A DNA stretch of 64,000 bases, taken from assembly GCF_000159695.1 (NCBI RefSeq), contig NZ_CM000955.1, positions 1,274,264 to 1,338,263 of the forward strand, written 5' to 3'. This stretch comes from Finegoldia magna ATCC 53516. GTDB taxonomy: Bacteria > Bacillota > Clostridia > Tissierellales > Peptoniphilaceae. The translations under genes and the position numbers were made by a program. Of the stretch, positions 26,828 through 36,752 are shown in pieces (the first letter of the stretch is position 1; each line of letters begins with the position of its first letter). The notes beneath the pieces were generated by a model, which had not been told where the DNA came from, did no database searches, and worked only from the letters and a program-made list of their open reading frames with translations.

Positions 26828-27250
26828 ATGGTTAAATTTGTAGTAGGTCCTAAAGGCAGCGGAAAAACAAAATGGTTGATTGACAAGGCCAACGACGAAA
26901 AACAAAACAAAAACGGTAACATAATATTTATAGACTCTGATGACAAGCACATATTCTCACTTGATCACTCAGTAAGACTTATAGATGCATCGACATTCCA
27001 CATCTCAAGTCCAGAAAGTTTGTATGGATTTTTGGCAGGAATAATGTCACAAGATTTCGACATCGAAACAATTTACGTAGACGGAATTTACTCAATCGTT
27101 GAAATGACAGAACAACAATTAGAAGAATTCCTAGAAAACTTGGAAGTTTTATCAAAAGAAGCTAACGTTAACTTCTTCATAGGAATGAACAAAGAAAAAA
27201 CAAGCTTACCAGCAAAATACCACGAAGAAACAGTGGAATTGCACGCATAA
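26828..27250 (+). CDS. Small P-loop ATPase-like protein
   Basis: The protein has about 140 residues and a Walker A motif GPKGSGKT at the N terminus, then a hydrophobic strand and Asp in NIIFIDSDD and a second in IETIYVDGIYS. It lacks any recognisable C-terminal domain. Similar small NTPases are found in Clostridia without assigned function. ATG 26828 is preferred because the ATG nine bases earlier overlaps the AAAGGA site. A 37-base piece of this gene (27104-27140) is repeated downstream at 27851. Confidence 0.75.
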   Translation: MVKFVVGPKGSGKTKWLIDKANDEKQNKNGNIIFIDSDDKHIFSLDHSVRLIDASTFHISSPESLYGFLAGIMSQDFDIETIYVDGIYSIVEMTEQQLEEFLENLEVLSKEANVNFFIGMNKEKTSLPAKYHEETVELHA

Positions 27251-27264
27251 TTTAAAAAGTTTAG

Positions 27265-27299
27265 AATAGATCTCTATATTCTGTAGAGGTCTATTTTTG
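27265..27299 (+). terminator. Terminator
   Basis: ATAGATCTCTA pairs with TAGAGGTCTAT and is followed by TTTTG. Confidence 0.8.
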
Positions 27300-27322
27300 T
27301 AAAATATTCAATGGAGTGTAAA

Positions 27323-27805
27323 ATGATATTGGAATTAATCATTAAATATTTAATAATTATTTTGCTTATTTTTTGTCATGAAATGGGACATATTCTTATG
27401 TGTGTTATTTTCTTTAATTGCAAAGAGTGGAAAGTACAGCTGGGATTTGGAAAAGTTTTATTTGAAACGAGGAGATTTATTGTTAAACCTCTCATTATTT
27501 GTGGTAAAATATTGCCAAACATAGATCCAGAATACTATATGAATAAAAGTAAATTAGAGAAAACAATGATTCCTCTAGGTGGACCGTTATTTAATATTCT
27601 AGTGTTGCTATTAGCTTTGCCGATAGCTTTAAATAATGGAGCTGCTATTGAGGGATATTCTGAACTTTTTATAAATTGTTTCAAATTTTTCTATAAGTGT
27701 AATGCTGGGATGCTTTTTTGGACATTGTTGCCGATATACTACAAAAAAGGGGAACCTAGTGACGGTAGAAGAATTCTAAATATAATTAGAAATCAATATA
27801 ATTAA
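27323..27805 (+). CDS. Small M50-type membrane metalloprotease, paralogue 1
   Basis: The 160-residue protein begins with a membrane helix carrying the zinc motif HEMGH (in FCHEMGHIL). It has further hydrophobic segments and a late SDGRRI, which matches the second metal-ligand Asp of site-2 proteases (usually DG). Length is much shorter than SpoIVFB or RseP, without a PDZ domain. ATG 27323 follows GGAGTG; the earlier ATG at 27311 overlaps it. About 60% of residues match the gene at 30479 by eye. A role in membrane-protein cleavage is inferred. Confidence 0.78.
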   Translation: MILELIIKYLIIILLIFCHEMGHILMCVIFFNCKEWKVQLGFGKVLFETRRFIVKPLIICGKILPNIDPEYYMNKSKLEKTMIPLGGPLFNILVLLLALPIALNNGAAIEGYSELFINCFKFFYKCNAGMLFWTLLPIYYKKGEPSDGRRILNIIRNQYN

Positions 27806-27808
27806 AGT

Positions 27809-27840
27809 AATCCTTGTCTGAGTAAGGCAAGGATTTTTAT
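27809..27840 (+). terminator. Terminator
   Basis: AATCCTTG pairs with CAAGGATT and a T-rich tail follows. Confidence 0.75.
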
Positions 27841-27850
27841 ATAAGTTGTG

Positions 27851-27887
27851 ATGACAGAACAACAATTAGAAGAATTCTTAGAAAACT
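27851..27887 (+). pseudogene. Duplicated fragment of the P-loop gene
   Basis: 36 of 37 bases match 27104-27140, inside the P-loop gene. The copy encodes MTEQQLEEFLEN and is then cut by the start of the repeat sequence (GATTTGCACGAA). Nothing else of that gene is seen here, so this is a remnant. Confidence 0.75.
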
Positions 27888-27931
27888 GATTTGCACGAAC
27901 ACTGAGACAAGGAAATTTATCGCAACACAAA

Positions 27932-27980
27932 AAATACGGAATAAAAGTCGTAACACGCAAAATCTCACTTACGAAAATTG
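27932..27980 (+). repeat. Repeat R2, copy 1
   Basis: ATACGGAATAAAAGTCGTAAC followed by ACGCAAAATCTCACTTACG. The same unit recurs at 28233 and 30224, each time close to an R1 element. Confidence 0.7.
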
Positions 27981-28014
27981 GTGCAATAGAGCAGACTGTT
28001 TAGGTTTATGGGAA

Positions 28015-28200
28015 ATCAGAAAACTGATTTGCACGAATATCTGCTTACGAAAATAAAAAAATCCTCACGCTTGTGCCCCTAAAATCTCAAGTGCGTCTGC
28101 GACTGGCACGAGTGAGATTTTTGACGGGTCACTTCGCTTGGATTTTTGGTTATTTTCTCCAGACGATATTCTTAGCAAATGCAGTAATCTGATTGTTTCA
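28015..28200 (+). repeat. Dispersed repeat R1, full copy
   Basis: The element reads GATTTGCACGAATATCTG, CCTCACGCTTGTGCCCCTAA, an ATCTCAAGTGCG left arm, a GAGTGAGATTTTTGACGG right arm, GGTCACTTCGCTTGGATTTTT and GACGATATTCTTAGCAAA. The arms can fold into a long hairpin. It is nearly identical to the copy at 29998-30183. Confidence 0.85.
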
Positions 28201-28232
28201 CTGATATGCAAAAAAGTTTGTCGCTTCACAAA

Positions 28233-28280
28233 GATACGGAATAAAAGTCGTAACGCGCATCGTCTGGCTTACGCAAATTG
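28233..28280 (+). repeat. Repeat R2, copy 2
   Basis: ATACGGAATAAAAGTCGTAAC then GCGCATCGTCTGGCTTACG, directly between two R1 elements. Confidence 0.7.
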
Positions 28281-28309
28281 AATGCCGATATTGTTTCAGA
28301 CCTAGATAA

Positions 28310-28500
28310 ATCAGAAAACTTATTTGCACGAATATCTGACTTACGAAAATAAAAAAATCCTCACGCTCATGCCCCTAAAATCTCAAGTGCGCCTTTGGCT
28401 TTCACGAGTGAGATTTTTGACGGGTCACTTCGCTTGGATTTTTAGTTATTTTCTCCAGACGATATTCTTAGCAAAAGCAGTAATCTGATTGTTTCACTGA
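28310..28500 (+). repeat. Dispersed repeat R1, full copy
   Basis: Same order of blocks as the copy at 28015, with changes in the hairpin tip (GCGCCTTTGGCTTTCACG) that keep it paired or near-paired. Together the R1 and R2 units fill almost the whole gap 27890-28500. Confidence 0.85.
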
Positions 28501-28548
28501 AAAAGGGAGTGGAAAAAACGGAAAAATTGTTGAAATATTAAGGATATA

Positions 28549-28577
28549 TTGTATTACCTAAAATCATATAGTATAAT
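28549..28577 (+). promoter_or_regulatory. Surface-protein promoter
   Basis: TTGTAT and TATAAT with a 17-base spacer that ends in ATATAG. The protein L gene has the same layout and spacer end (33947-33975). The start codon lies about 260 bases downstream, so the leader RNA is long. Confidence 0.65.
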
Positions 28578-28733
28578 AAAAATATCAATATAAATAGTTA
28601 TATGCAAAACTACTTTTGACAAATCAAAATTTGTATACATAATAACAAAAAATTCAAATTTTTTGTGCAGAAAACGAGGAGTATTTCGGTAGGAATATTT
28701 CTGTTGAAGCTAATACGAGTAGATAGTGTAAAT

Positions 28734-28838
28734 GGAATGGCAAGAAATTGCTTGGAAACGGATTTGAAATGTATTTGAAAAGCTGAAGGGAGGCGACAAA
28801 TTCCACCCGTTGAGGGAAGTTTCCATTGTCATATTAAT
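28734..28838 (+). promoter_or_regulatory. Conserved leader RNA with hairpin between ribosome site and start
   Basis: The block begins GGAATGGCAA and TTGCTTGGAAACG. It then has GGGAGG (28788-28793), one base, a hairpin whose outer arms are GACAA (28795-28799) and TTGTC (28826-28830) with an inner CCC/GGG pair, eight bases, and the ATG. The same parts, with identical arm sequences and the same 8-base distance, precede protein L. Confidence 0.75.
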
Positions 28839-29909
28839 ATGAAATTTAATAAGAAATTATTGGTAGCAGCGCTTGCGGGAACTTTAGTTCTTGGCAGTGG
28901 AGTTAGCGCTTATGCTACAGCGGACAATACAAATAATGCAAAAATGCTACAAGAAAAAGTTTCGGTTGAAGTTTTAAATGAAATATTGAATAATGTTGAT
29001 AAAATTATAGAAAAATTAGAAAAAGATCCTGAATTATTAAAATTAGAAAAAGATCCTGAATTAAAGAAGCTTGGAAAAATTTCCGAAGTAGAAAAATTAA
29101 AGATAGAATTAAAAAAGGAAAGAGCAGTTTTTGATATACCAACAGGTTTAAACACTGAATATGCAATAGGAATGTTGAGACGTTTTGATGAAGCAATTGA
29201 AAAGATCAAACAATTAAAGCCTCAATCTGATTTTGATACTAAGGAAAAAGCAGAAGAAGCAGCCAAGAAAGATTTGGACACAGAATTAGTGAAGAATGCA
29301 TTTGACGTGGAAGAAAAAGATGGAAAATGGCACTACACATTAAAATTCAAAAAAATCGAACCAGAAAAATCAACAAATTCAGATAAAAAAGAAAAAACAG
29401 AAGAAAAGACTGCCGATGAAAAGAAAAAAGCAGAAAATGAAAAGAAAATCGATGGATTGAAAAATTCAGCAGAAAAACAAAAAGAAGAAGAAGCAAAGAA
29501 GAAAGCTGAAGAAGAAGCAAAAAAAGCCGAAGAAGAAAAGAAAAGGGCAGAAGAAGAAGCTAAAAAGGCCGAAGAAGAAAAGAAAAAGGCTGAAGAAGAA
29601 GCAAAGAAAAAAGCCGAAGAAGAAAAGAAGGCTGAAGAGGAAAAGAAATCTGAAGAAATGAAAGCTGAAGCTAAGAAAAAAGCCGAAGAATTCAAGAAAA
29701 ATGCAGAAAAGAAGAAAGTAACTCTTGCTAGAAAATCGGAAAAAGTAAACACAACTACTTCGGACAACAAAGTTAGTAAACCAGTAACAACTACTACAGA
29801 TAAGAAAAAACTACCAAAAGCTGGTATTGAAACAGAAGTATTAACACTAGCAACAGCATCATTGGCAAGTGTTGTGGGTGCATTCTTATCACTTAAAAAA
29901 CGTAAATAA
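28839..29909 (+). CDS. LPKAG-anchored coiled-coil surface protein
   Basis: The 356-residue protein has a signal peptide cleaved after about residue 26 (SAYA). A charged helical N-terminal domain (30-130) follows. Next is one module FDTKEKAEEAAKKDL...DGKWHYTLKF, which resembles the C repeats of protein L. A long Glu/Lys/Ala coiled coil (about 180-285) and a sorting signal LPKAG (325-329) with membrane helix and Lys/Arg tail complete it. The signal peptide and anchor closely match those of protein L at 34459. I see no GA albumin-binding module, so it is not a standard PAB protein. Ligand unknown. Flanked by R1 repeats. Confidence 0.85.
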   Translation: MKFNKKLLVAALAGTLVLGSGVSAYATADNTNNAKMLQEKVSVEVLNEILNNVDKIIEKLEKDPELLKLEKDPELKKLGKISEVEKLKIELKKERAVFDIPTGLNTEYAIGMLRRFDEAIEKIKQLKPQSDFDTKEKAEEAAKKDLDTELVKNAFDVEEKDGKWHYTLKFKKIEPEKSTNSDKKEKTEEKTADEKKKAENEKKIDGLKNSAEKQKEEEAKKKAEEEAKKAEEEKKRAEEEAKKAEEEKKKAEEEAKKKAEEEKKAEEEKKSEEMKAEAKKKAEEFKKNAEKKKVTLARKSEKVNTTTSDNKVSKPVTTTTDKKKLPKAGIETEVLTLATASLASVVGAFLSLKKRK

Positions 29910-29930
29910 AACTAAGATTTAAGAATAGTA

Positions 29931-29957
29931 AAATGGGGTCTTGTGATCCCATTTTTT
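29931..29957 (+). terminator. Terminator of surface protein gene
   Basis: AAATGGGGTC pairs with GATCCCATTT and is followed by TTTT. Confidence 0.8.
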
Positions 29958-29989
29958 ATTTGGAAATTAGAACATTGCCACGACTCTTT

Positions 29990-30190
29990 CGGCTCAAGAA
30001 AAATCAGAAAACTGTTTTGCACGAATATCTGACTTACGAAAATAAAAAAATCCTCACGCTTGTGCCCCTAAAATCTCAAGTGCGTCTGCGACTGGCACGA
30101 GTGAGATTTTTGACGGGTCACTTCGCTTGGATTTTTAGTTATTTTCTCCAGACGATATTCTTAGCAAAAGCAGTAATCTGATTTGTTTCA
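29990..30190 (+). repeat. Dispersed repeat R1, full copy
   Basis: Same block order as at 28015 and nearly identical through the hairpin. An ORF of 82 codons across it (29933-30181) is only a by-product of the repeat. Confidence 0.85.
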
Positions 30191-30223
30191 CCGACAAGTA
30201 AAATAAGTTTTTCGCAGTACATA

Positions 30224-30270
30224 GATATGGAATAAAAGTCGCACCACGCATCGTCTGGCTTACGGAAATT
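30224..30270 (+). repeat. Repeat R2, copy 3
   Basis: ATATGGAATAAAAGTCGCACC then ACGCATCGTCTGGCTTACGG. It is followed by a second partial R1 end (TTCTTAGCAAATGCAGTAAT, 30322-30341). Confidence 0.65.
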
Positions 30271-30415
30271 TTCTCCAGATGACTCGCTTAGTTACGATCT
30301 TTTATTTGAGTGCTAATTTTTTCTTAGCAAATGCAGTAATCTGATTTTTTTCAATGACAAGCAAAAGACACCATGCACCATCTACTCCCAAAATGCATAT
30401 TTTTTCACAAAATAC

Positions 30416-30445
30416 TTGACAAAAAATAGTGTGGGGAGGTAGAAT
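30416..30445 (+). promoter_or_regulatory. Promoter of the M50 pair
   Basis: TTGACA and TAGAAT are 18 bases apart, about 34 bases before the start codon. Confidence 0.6.
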
Positions 30446-30478
30446 GAAATCGTAATCATAAATACTCAGGAGGAGACG

Positions 30479-30952
30479 ATGATGATTGAGTTAATCATTA
30501 AATACTTGATAATAATTGTACTGGTTTTTTGTCATGAAATGGGACATATTTTAATGTGTATTATTTTCTTTAAATGTAAAGATTGGAAAATAGATATGGG
30601 ACTTGGTAAGGTTTTATTTGAAACTAAAAGACTTATTATAAGACCTATAATTGTTGTTGGTAAAATACTCCCACAGTTAGATGGAGAATATTATAATAGC
30701 AAGAGCAAATTACAAAAAATAATGATTCCATTAGGTGGACCATTATTTAATTTAATAGTACTGATTATTACAATTCCATTATTAATAAGTGAAGGGAAAA
30801 TGATAGCTGGATATTCACATCTTTTTCAAGAATCAATAAAGTTTTTGTTGCGATTTAATATGGCACAACTTTTCTGGACTTTGTTGCCAATTTATTATAA
30901 AAGAGATGTTCCTAGCGACGGAAGAAGAATAATTGAAATAATTAAGAACTAA
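30479..30952 (+). CDS. Small M50-type membrane metalloprotease, paralogue 2
   Basis: The 157-residue protein closely resembles the one at 27323: the N-terminal helix with HEMGH, KVLFETKRL, GGPLFN after the second segment, a TLLPIYYKR segment and late SDGRRI. AGGAGG precedes two adjacent ATG codons. Strong conservation of the zinc motif and of the late Asp suggests an active protease. It probably shares a transcript with the next gene 36 bases downstream. Confidence 0.8.
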   Translation: MMIELIIKYLIIIVLVFCHEMGHILMCIIFFKCKDWKIDMGLGKVLFETKRLIIRPIIVVGKILPQLDGEYYNSKSKLQKIMIPLGGPLFNLIVLIITIPLLISEGKMIAGYSHLFQESIKFLLRFNMAQLFWTLLPIYYKRDVPSDGRRIIEIIKN

Positions 30953-30987
30953 TTTATGATTGTATAATTTACATAATCGAGGTTAAA

Positions 30988-31494
30988 ATGTTTAATACAC
31001 TAATGATAGTCGTAATATCTTATTTTGTTTATCAAATTTCTCAACTCTTACATGAGATGGGACATGCTATTGCTTATCGCTTAGCTTATCAATCAAAGAA
31101 ATGGAGAATTGAAATCGGAAGAGGCAAACAAATATTGAAAACCAAAAGGTTTAAAATACATTTAATTCCCGCCGATGGAGCATGCTACTTAGATGATGAT
31201 TATGAAGATTGGTATTACAAGAAAAATTTGATCGTGTTTTTGGCGGGACCACTTGTTAACATTATTTTATTTGTAAGTATGATTCCATTTATCTATGATA
31301 TCAATCATTCAACTGATGTGAGTAGTTTTTACCGTAACATCGTATTTATCACATTTTATATTAATTTCTGGAAGGCTTTGATTAGTTTGTTACCAAAAGA
31401 ATATGAAAATATGAAAGTAAATCAAACTGACGGATTGAAACTTCTTAATATTATAAAAGCGATGAAAAACTCACGAAAATCAAACAACAACTAA
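30988..31494 (+). CDS. Small M50-type membrane metalloprotease, paralogue 3
   Basis: The 168-residue protein is more distant but has the same plan: HEMGH in LLHEMGHAI, FLAGPLVNI, and a late Asp in QTDGLKLLNII. The central loop differs and has an acidic patch (YLDDDYEDWYYKK). Having three paralogues within 4.2 kb around a sortase-anchored gene suggests a shared job at the cell envelope. The target is unknown. Confidence 0.78.
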   Translation: MFNTLMIVVISYFVYQISQLLHEMGHAIAYRLAYQSKKWRIEIGRGKQILKTKRFKIHLIPADGACYLDDDYEDWYYKKNLIVFLAGPLVNIILFVSMIPFIYDINHSTDVSSFYRNIVFITFYINFWKALISLLPKEYENMKVNQTDGLKLLNIIKAMKNSRKSNNN

Positions 31495-31498
31495 CTAA

Positions 31499-31530
31499 AA
31501 ATCCCTTGCCATCTGACAAGGGATTATTAT
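31499..31530. terminator. Terminator hairpin
   Basis: AATCCCTTG pairs with CAAGGGATT, with A-rich and T-rich flanks, so it can serve both the M50 genes and the MFS gene on the other strand. It is almost identical to the hairpin at 32755. Confidence 0.8.
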
Positions 31531-31560
31531 AATTTATATCATACTTACTAAACTCACAAA

Positions 31561-32709
31561 TCACGATACAGACTTTACGGTATTATCATTTCTAAGCATA
31601 ATTGCACTCAACAATAGTGATGCGGCTATAAACACGAAGATATATTTGTAATTGAAAGATGAAATATACGAGTTTGCCAACAAGAATACGACTTCGAAGA
31701 CATCAGCGAAGAAGCTAAATGCTGATAGCATGGTTGCTCTGTGATTTTTGAAGCCTATTGTGTCTATATAATTGTTTTGGATTTTTTCAATAAATATTCC
31801 CAGAACTGATAAAACTGTTGGAAGTATAATCATTAACAACACTACAGGTTTTCCAGATATCACACATAATCCAGCAAAGAACAATGATGCAATAACTGAA
31901 AATAATCGAACTTTGTTCCATGCTTTTTGTTCTCCTAGATATTTTATGATAAATGTTTGTGAGAGTTGAAGTCCCGAGTAAGCTAGGATGAGTGGCGACA
32001 CTATGTTTTCCGAATATCCATTGTCAATTATAACTTTTACATAGAAGAAGTTGATCAACAAAAATGACAAATTAAACAACGACACGATTAACACGATTAC
32101 TCTAAAAGTTTTATCGTGTACCAATAGCTTCAATGTTTTTGACAAATTAAAATGTTCCTCATTATCACTTGAGTTGTCAGTATCTGGAATAAGGATAGAA
32201 ATCACAGTTGCGATTACATTTGCAATTATGGTTACCCAAATCAAAGCGTTAATGTTCCATCTTGAATTAATAAAAGGAAATATTACGGTTGATACGATAA
32301 AAGCGATCGTTCCCCAATTATAGAACTTCGAAATATTATTACTGTAATTATCGTCGCCGAAAAGCTTGTATATATAGGCGCTTATTGTTCCGGAATTCAA
32401 TGCAAAAGCAATTCCTTCAAGCAAGGCTTCCACCGCAAAAAGCATAAAATTATTGGATACCAGTAAAATTATCCTTGCAGTTAGCATAGTAAACTGTGCG
32501 AGAACTATTGACTTTTTTAGCCCGATTTTATCGGTCAACACACCCAATGGAAATTCACAAATCATGCAAGTAACAGATAGTATCGCTTGTAACACAAAAA
32601 ACTGCGACAAGCTAATTCCTCTATTCGTCCTAACCAACAACGCAACAGGCGCATAAAATATTAAATTGGAAAATAAATTCATTGCGTATATTTTTCTTGA
32701 AATTTTCAT
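31561..32709 (-). CDS. MFS transporter
   Basis: The roughly 382-residue protein has about 12 membrane helices. It has the loop motif between helices 2 and 3 (EFPLGVLTDKIGLKKSI), typical of major facilitator drug or solute exporters. An upstream extension of 23 codons exists but crosses a TATAAT box, so the ATG at 32709 is chosen. The box ends only six bases before that ATG, which would give a leaderless or nearly leaderless mRNA. No substrate hint from neighbours. Confidence 0.82.
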   Translation of the reverse strand: MKISRKIYAMNLFSNLIFYAPVALLVRTNRGISLSQFFVLQAILSVTCMICEFPLGVLTDKIGLKKSIVLAQFTMLTARIILLVSNNFMLFAVEALLEGIAFALNSGTISAYIYKLFGDDNYSNNISKFYNWGTIAFIVSTVIFPFINSRWNINALIWVTIIANVIATVISILIPDTDNSSDNEEHFNLSKTLKLLVHDKTFRVIVLIVSLFNLSFLLINFFYVKVIIDNGYSENIVSPLILAYSGLQLSQTFIIKYLGEQKAWNKVRLFSVIASLFFAGLCVISGKPVVLLMIILPTVLSVLGIFIEKIQNNYIDTIGFKNHRATMLSAFSFFADVFEVVFLLANSYISSFNYKYIFVFIAASLLLSAIMLRNDNTVKSVS

Positions 32710-32754
32710 ACATACATTATAACCCTTTTTCAATAAAATATACTTTATCACACA

Positions 32755-32786
32755 CAAAAATCCCTTGCCATACGACAAGGGATTGA
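32755..32786. terminator. Terminator hairpin
   Basis: AATCCCTTG pairs with CAAGGGATT, as at 31499. It ends the minus-strand gene at 32790. Confidence 0.8.
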
Positions 32787-32789
32787 TTA

Positions 32790-33002
32790 TTATAATTTAC
32801 TTCTATCGTTATCTGAGTTCATCAACAATTGATAAACTTGAATTTCTCCGATTAACTTTAATTCTTCAAAACCACGGCGGCGAAGTTCGTCACGATCGTG
32901 TTCGTCTTCGTAATTTGCATCTGTTTTGAAATAATTTTCCAAAATCTCTGACACTTTTTCCTTATTATTCGCGTTTTTAAGTACTTCTTCTCTAATATAC
33001 AT
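32790..33002 (-). CDS. Small uncharacterised protein
   Basis: The 70-residue, highly charged protein is predicted to be mainly helical, with no Cys, signal or membrane segment. AGGAGGT lies upstream of the ATG. I do not recognise a family. It is 60 bases after the gene at 33063-33614 on the same strand and may be cotranscribed with it. Confidence 0.65.
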   Translation of the reverse strand: MYIREEVLKNANNKEKVSEILENYFKTDANYEDEHDRDELRRRGFEELKLIGEIQVYQLLMNSDNDRSKL

Positions 33003-33062
33003 AACATACCTCCTACAATTGTTGTTATCTTACATATATTTATACCCCAAAAACATACAAAT

Positions 33063-33614
33063 CTATCTTATAATATTAACTCCGTCTTCCACAAAGTATT
33101 TCAAATCACAATCGCTCAACAATCCATTCATCCACGCACGACGAAACTCATCGTAAACTTCAGAAGATTCTCCGTAGATGTAATATTGTTCGTGCACATC
33201 AATTCTCTTAATCCAACGGAACTCTCCACCATTTGATTCCACCGGCAAATTCGCCATATCACAAGGCATCCCATCCAAGAATTTATCGGACATAAATTGG
33301 AACGCATCAGAAGCATCGCCCGAGAAATCTTCCTTCGCACCAAAATCATACGCGATTTTAAGAGCATCTTCAAGCTTATCTTCTTTTTTCAGCTCACTTA
33401 AAATCTTCGCCAAATTATCCTCGACGATTCCAACTCTCACCTGCAACCATCCGTGAATATTGTCCGTGTCAATCAAATCCTCCAACGCTCCACGTTCAAT
33501 ATTTTTCAAATCAACATTTTCATCCAACAACTCACTCATCTTGCGTGTAATCTCGTCAACGTAATTTATCTTATCGAACATTATATAATGAATTTTTCCT
33601 AAAAATCTTGACAT
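33063..33614 (-). CDS. Uncharacterised soluble protein
   Basis: The 183-residue acidic protein has no signal peptide, membrane segment or known motif that I can see. The N-terminal half is helical; the C-terminal half has aromatic-rich strands (GGEFRWIKRIDVHEQYYIYG). GGAGGGA precedes the ATG. Function unknown. Confidence 0.7.
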   Translation of the reverse strand: MSRFLGKIHYIMFDKINYVDEITRKMSELLDENVDLKNIERGALEDLIDTDNIHGWLQVRVGIVEDNLAKILSELKKEDKLEDALKIAYDFGAKEDFSGDASDAFQFMSDKFLDGMPCDMANLPVESNGGEFRWIKRIDVHEQYYIYGESSEVYDEFRRAWMNGLLSDCDLKYFVEDGVNIIR

Positions 33615-33946
33615 GTAATCCCTCCATTTTTTGATTATATTATACTGGTAAGAGTTACAATAATCCGTAACCGTTGTTACAGGATATAATTAAATGGAAA
33701 AGGAAAATTCGTAGAATTAGCTCGTAAAACAAATAAAATTTGAAAATTCACACACAAAAAATCAAATTCAAAACATTTTAAAATAATAAAAAAACAAAAT
33801 ATTGCAACAATATTTTAAGTGAACACAATAAGTGATTAAAAACACAAGAAATGTACTACATATTGACATCGAAACAAAAAATATTGAATAACAAATTGCA
33901 TAACTATTCTGCAAAATATATACGCAAAAAGATTTTTGTAAACTTA

Positions 33947-33975
33947 TTGTAATATTTGAAATTATATAGTATAAT
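33947..33975 (+). promoter_or_regulatory. Protein L promoter
   Basis: TTGTAA and TATAAT with a 17-base spacer ending in ATATAG, as at 28549-28577. The start codon is about 480 bases downstream. Confidence 0.65.
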
Positions 33976-34336
33976 GAGCATAAGTCGATATAGTAATGTG
34001 ATAAAGGAAACTTTATGAATAGCAAAAGATTGGATAATTATTAACGAATATTCAGTTTTGAGAATGTGTAATAAGTTTTAGGTTAATTAATGAAACAAAA
34101 CTTAACACTGTTATATTTAACAAATATAATAATGTTTTCATATAATCACAACAAGACACATGATTCTAACTACTAGAAATAGTAGCTACAATAAAGGTAG
34201 GCACTGAACTTACCGAACCTAACGCTTGTGGACATTGTTCTTGGGAAATTTTGGACAGTGGACGAATCAAGAACACCATTAATTAAATTGGTGAAGTTCG
34301 ATTGTTGATCACCCTTTTTGGGTAAACAATAACTAA
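33976..34336 (+). promoter_or_regulatory. Long 5' leader of the protein L mRNA
   Basis: This 360-base stretch has no ORF. It contains several inverted pairs: ACTACTAGAAATAGTAG around 34170, ACACCATTAATT against AATTGGTGAAG at 34282-34312, and TTGTTGATCACCC against GGGTAAACAA around 34302-34328. It probably folds, but I do not recognise a known riboswitch. The stretch 33640-33940 upstream is only AT-rich. Confidence 0.4.
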
Positions 34337-36642
<2,306 letters not shown>

Positions 36643-36676
36643 TTAATCTTAGATAAAAAATAGATTAATCTAAAAA

Positions 36677-36705
36677 AATGGGACTTTTATAAGTCCCATT
36701 TTTGA
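36677..36705 (+). terminator. Terminator of protein L gene
   Basis: AAATGGGACTT and AAGTCCCATTT form a perfect stem followed by T residues. Confidence 0.85.
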
Positions 36706-36713
36706 TTGCAATG

Positions 36714-36743
36714 AAACTGATACAAAAAATGTATCAGTTTTTT
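36714..36743. terminator. Second terminator hairpin
   Basis: AAACTGATACA and TGTATCAGTTT form a perfect stem. It lies between converging genes and probably ends the minus-strand ComK-like gene. Confidence 0.75.
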
Positions 36744-36752
36744 CATTTACGC

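Noticed and set aside
28839..29909. Albumin-binding (PAB) identity
   Set aside because: Signal and anchor fit, but the GA three-helix module (LKNAKEDAI...-like) is absent.
29933..30181. 82-codon plus-strand ORF
   Set aside because: It runs through an R1 repeat and is not kept in the other copies; no ribosome site.
31772..32656. Plus-strand ORFs opposite the MFS gene
   Set aside because: Shadow frames of a membrane protein gene without ribosome sites.
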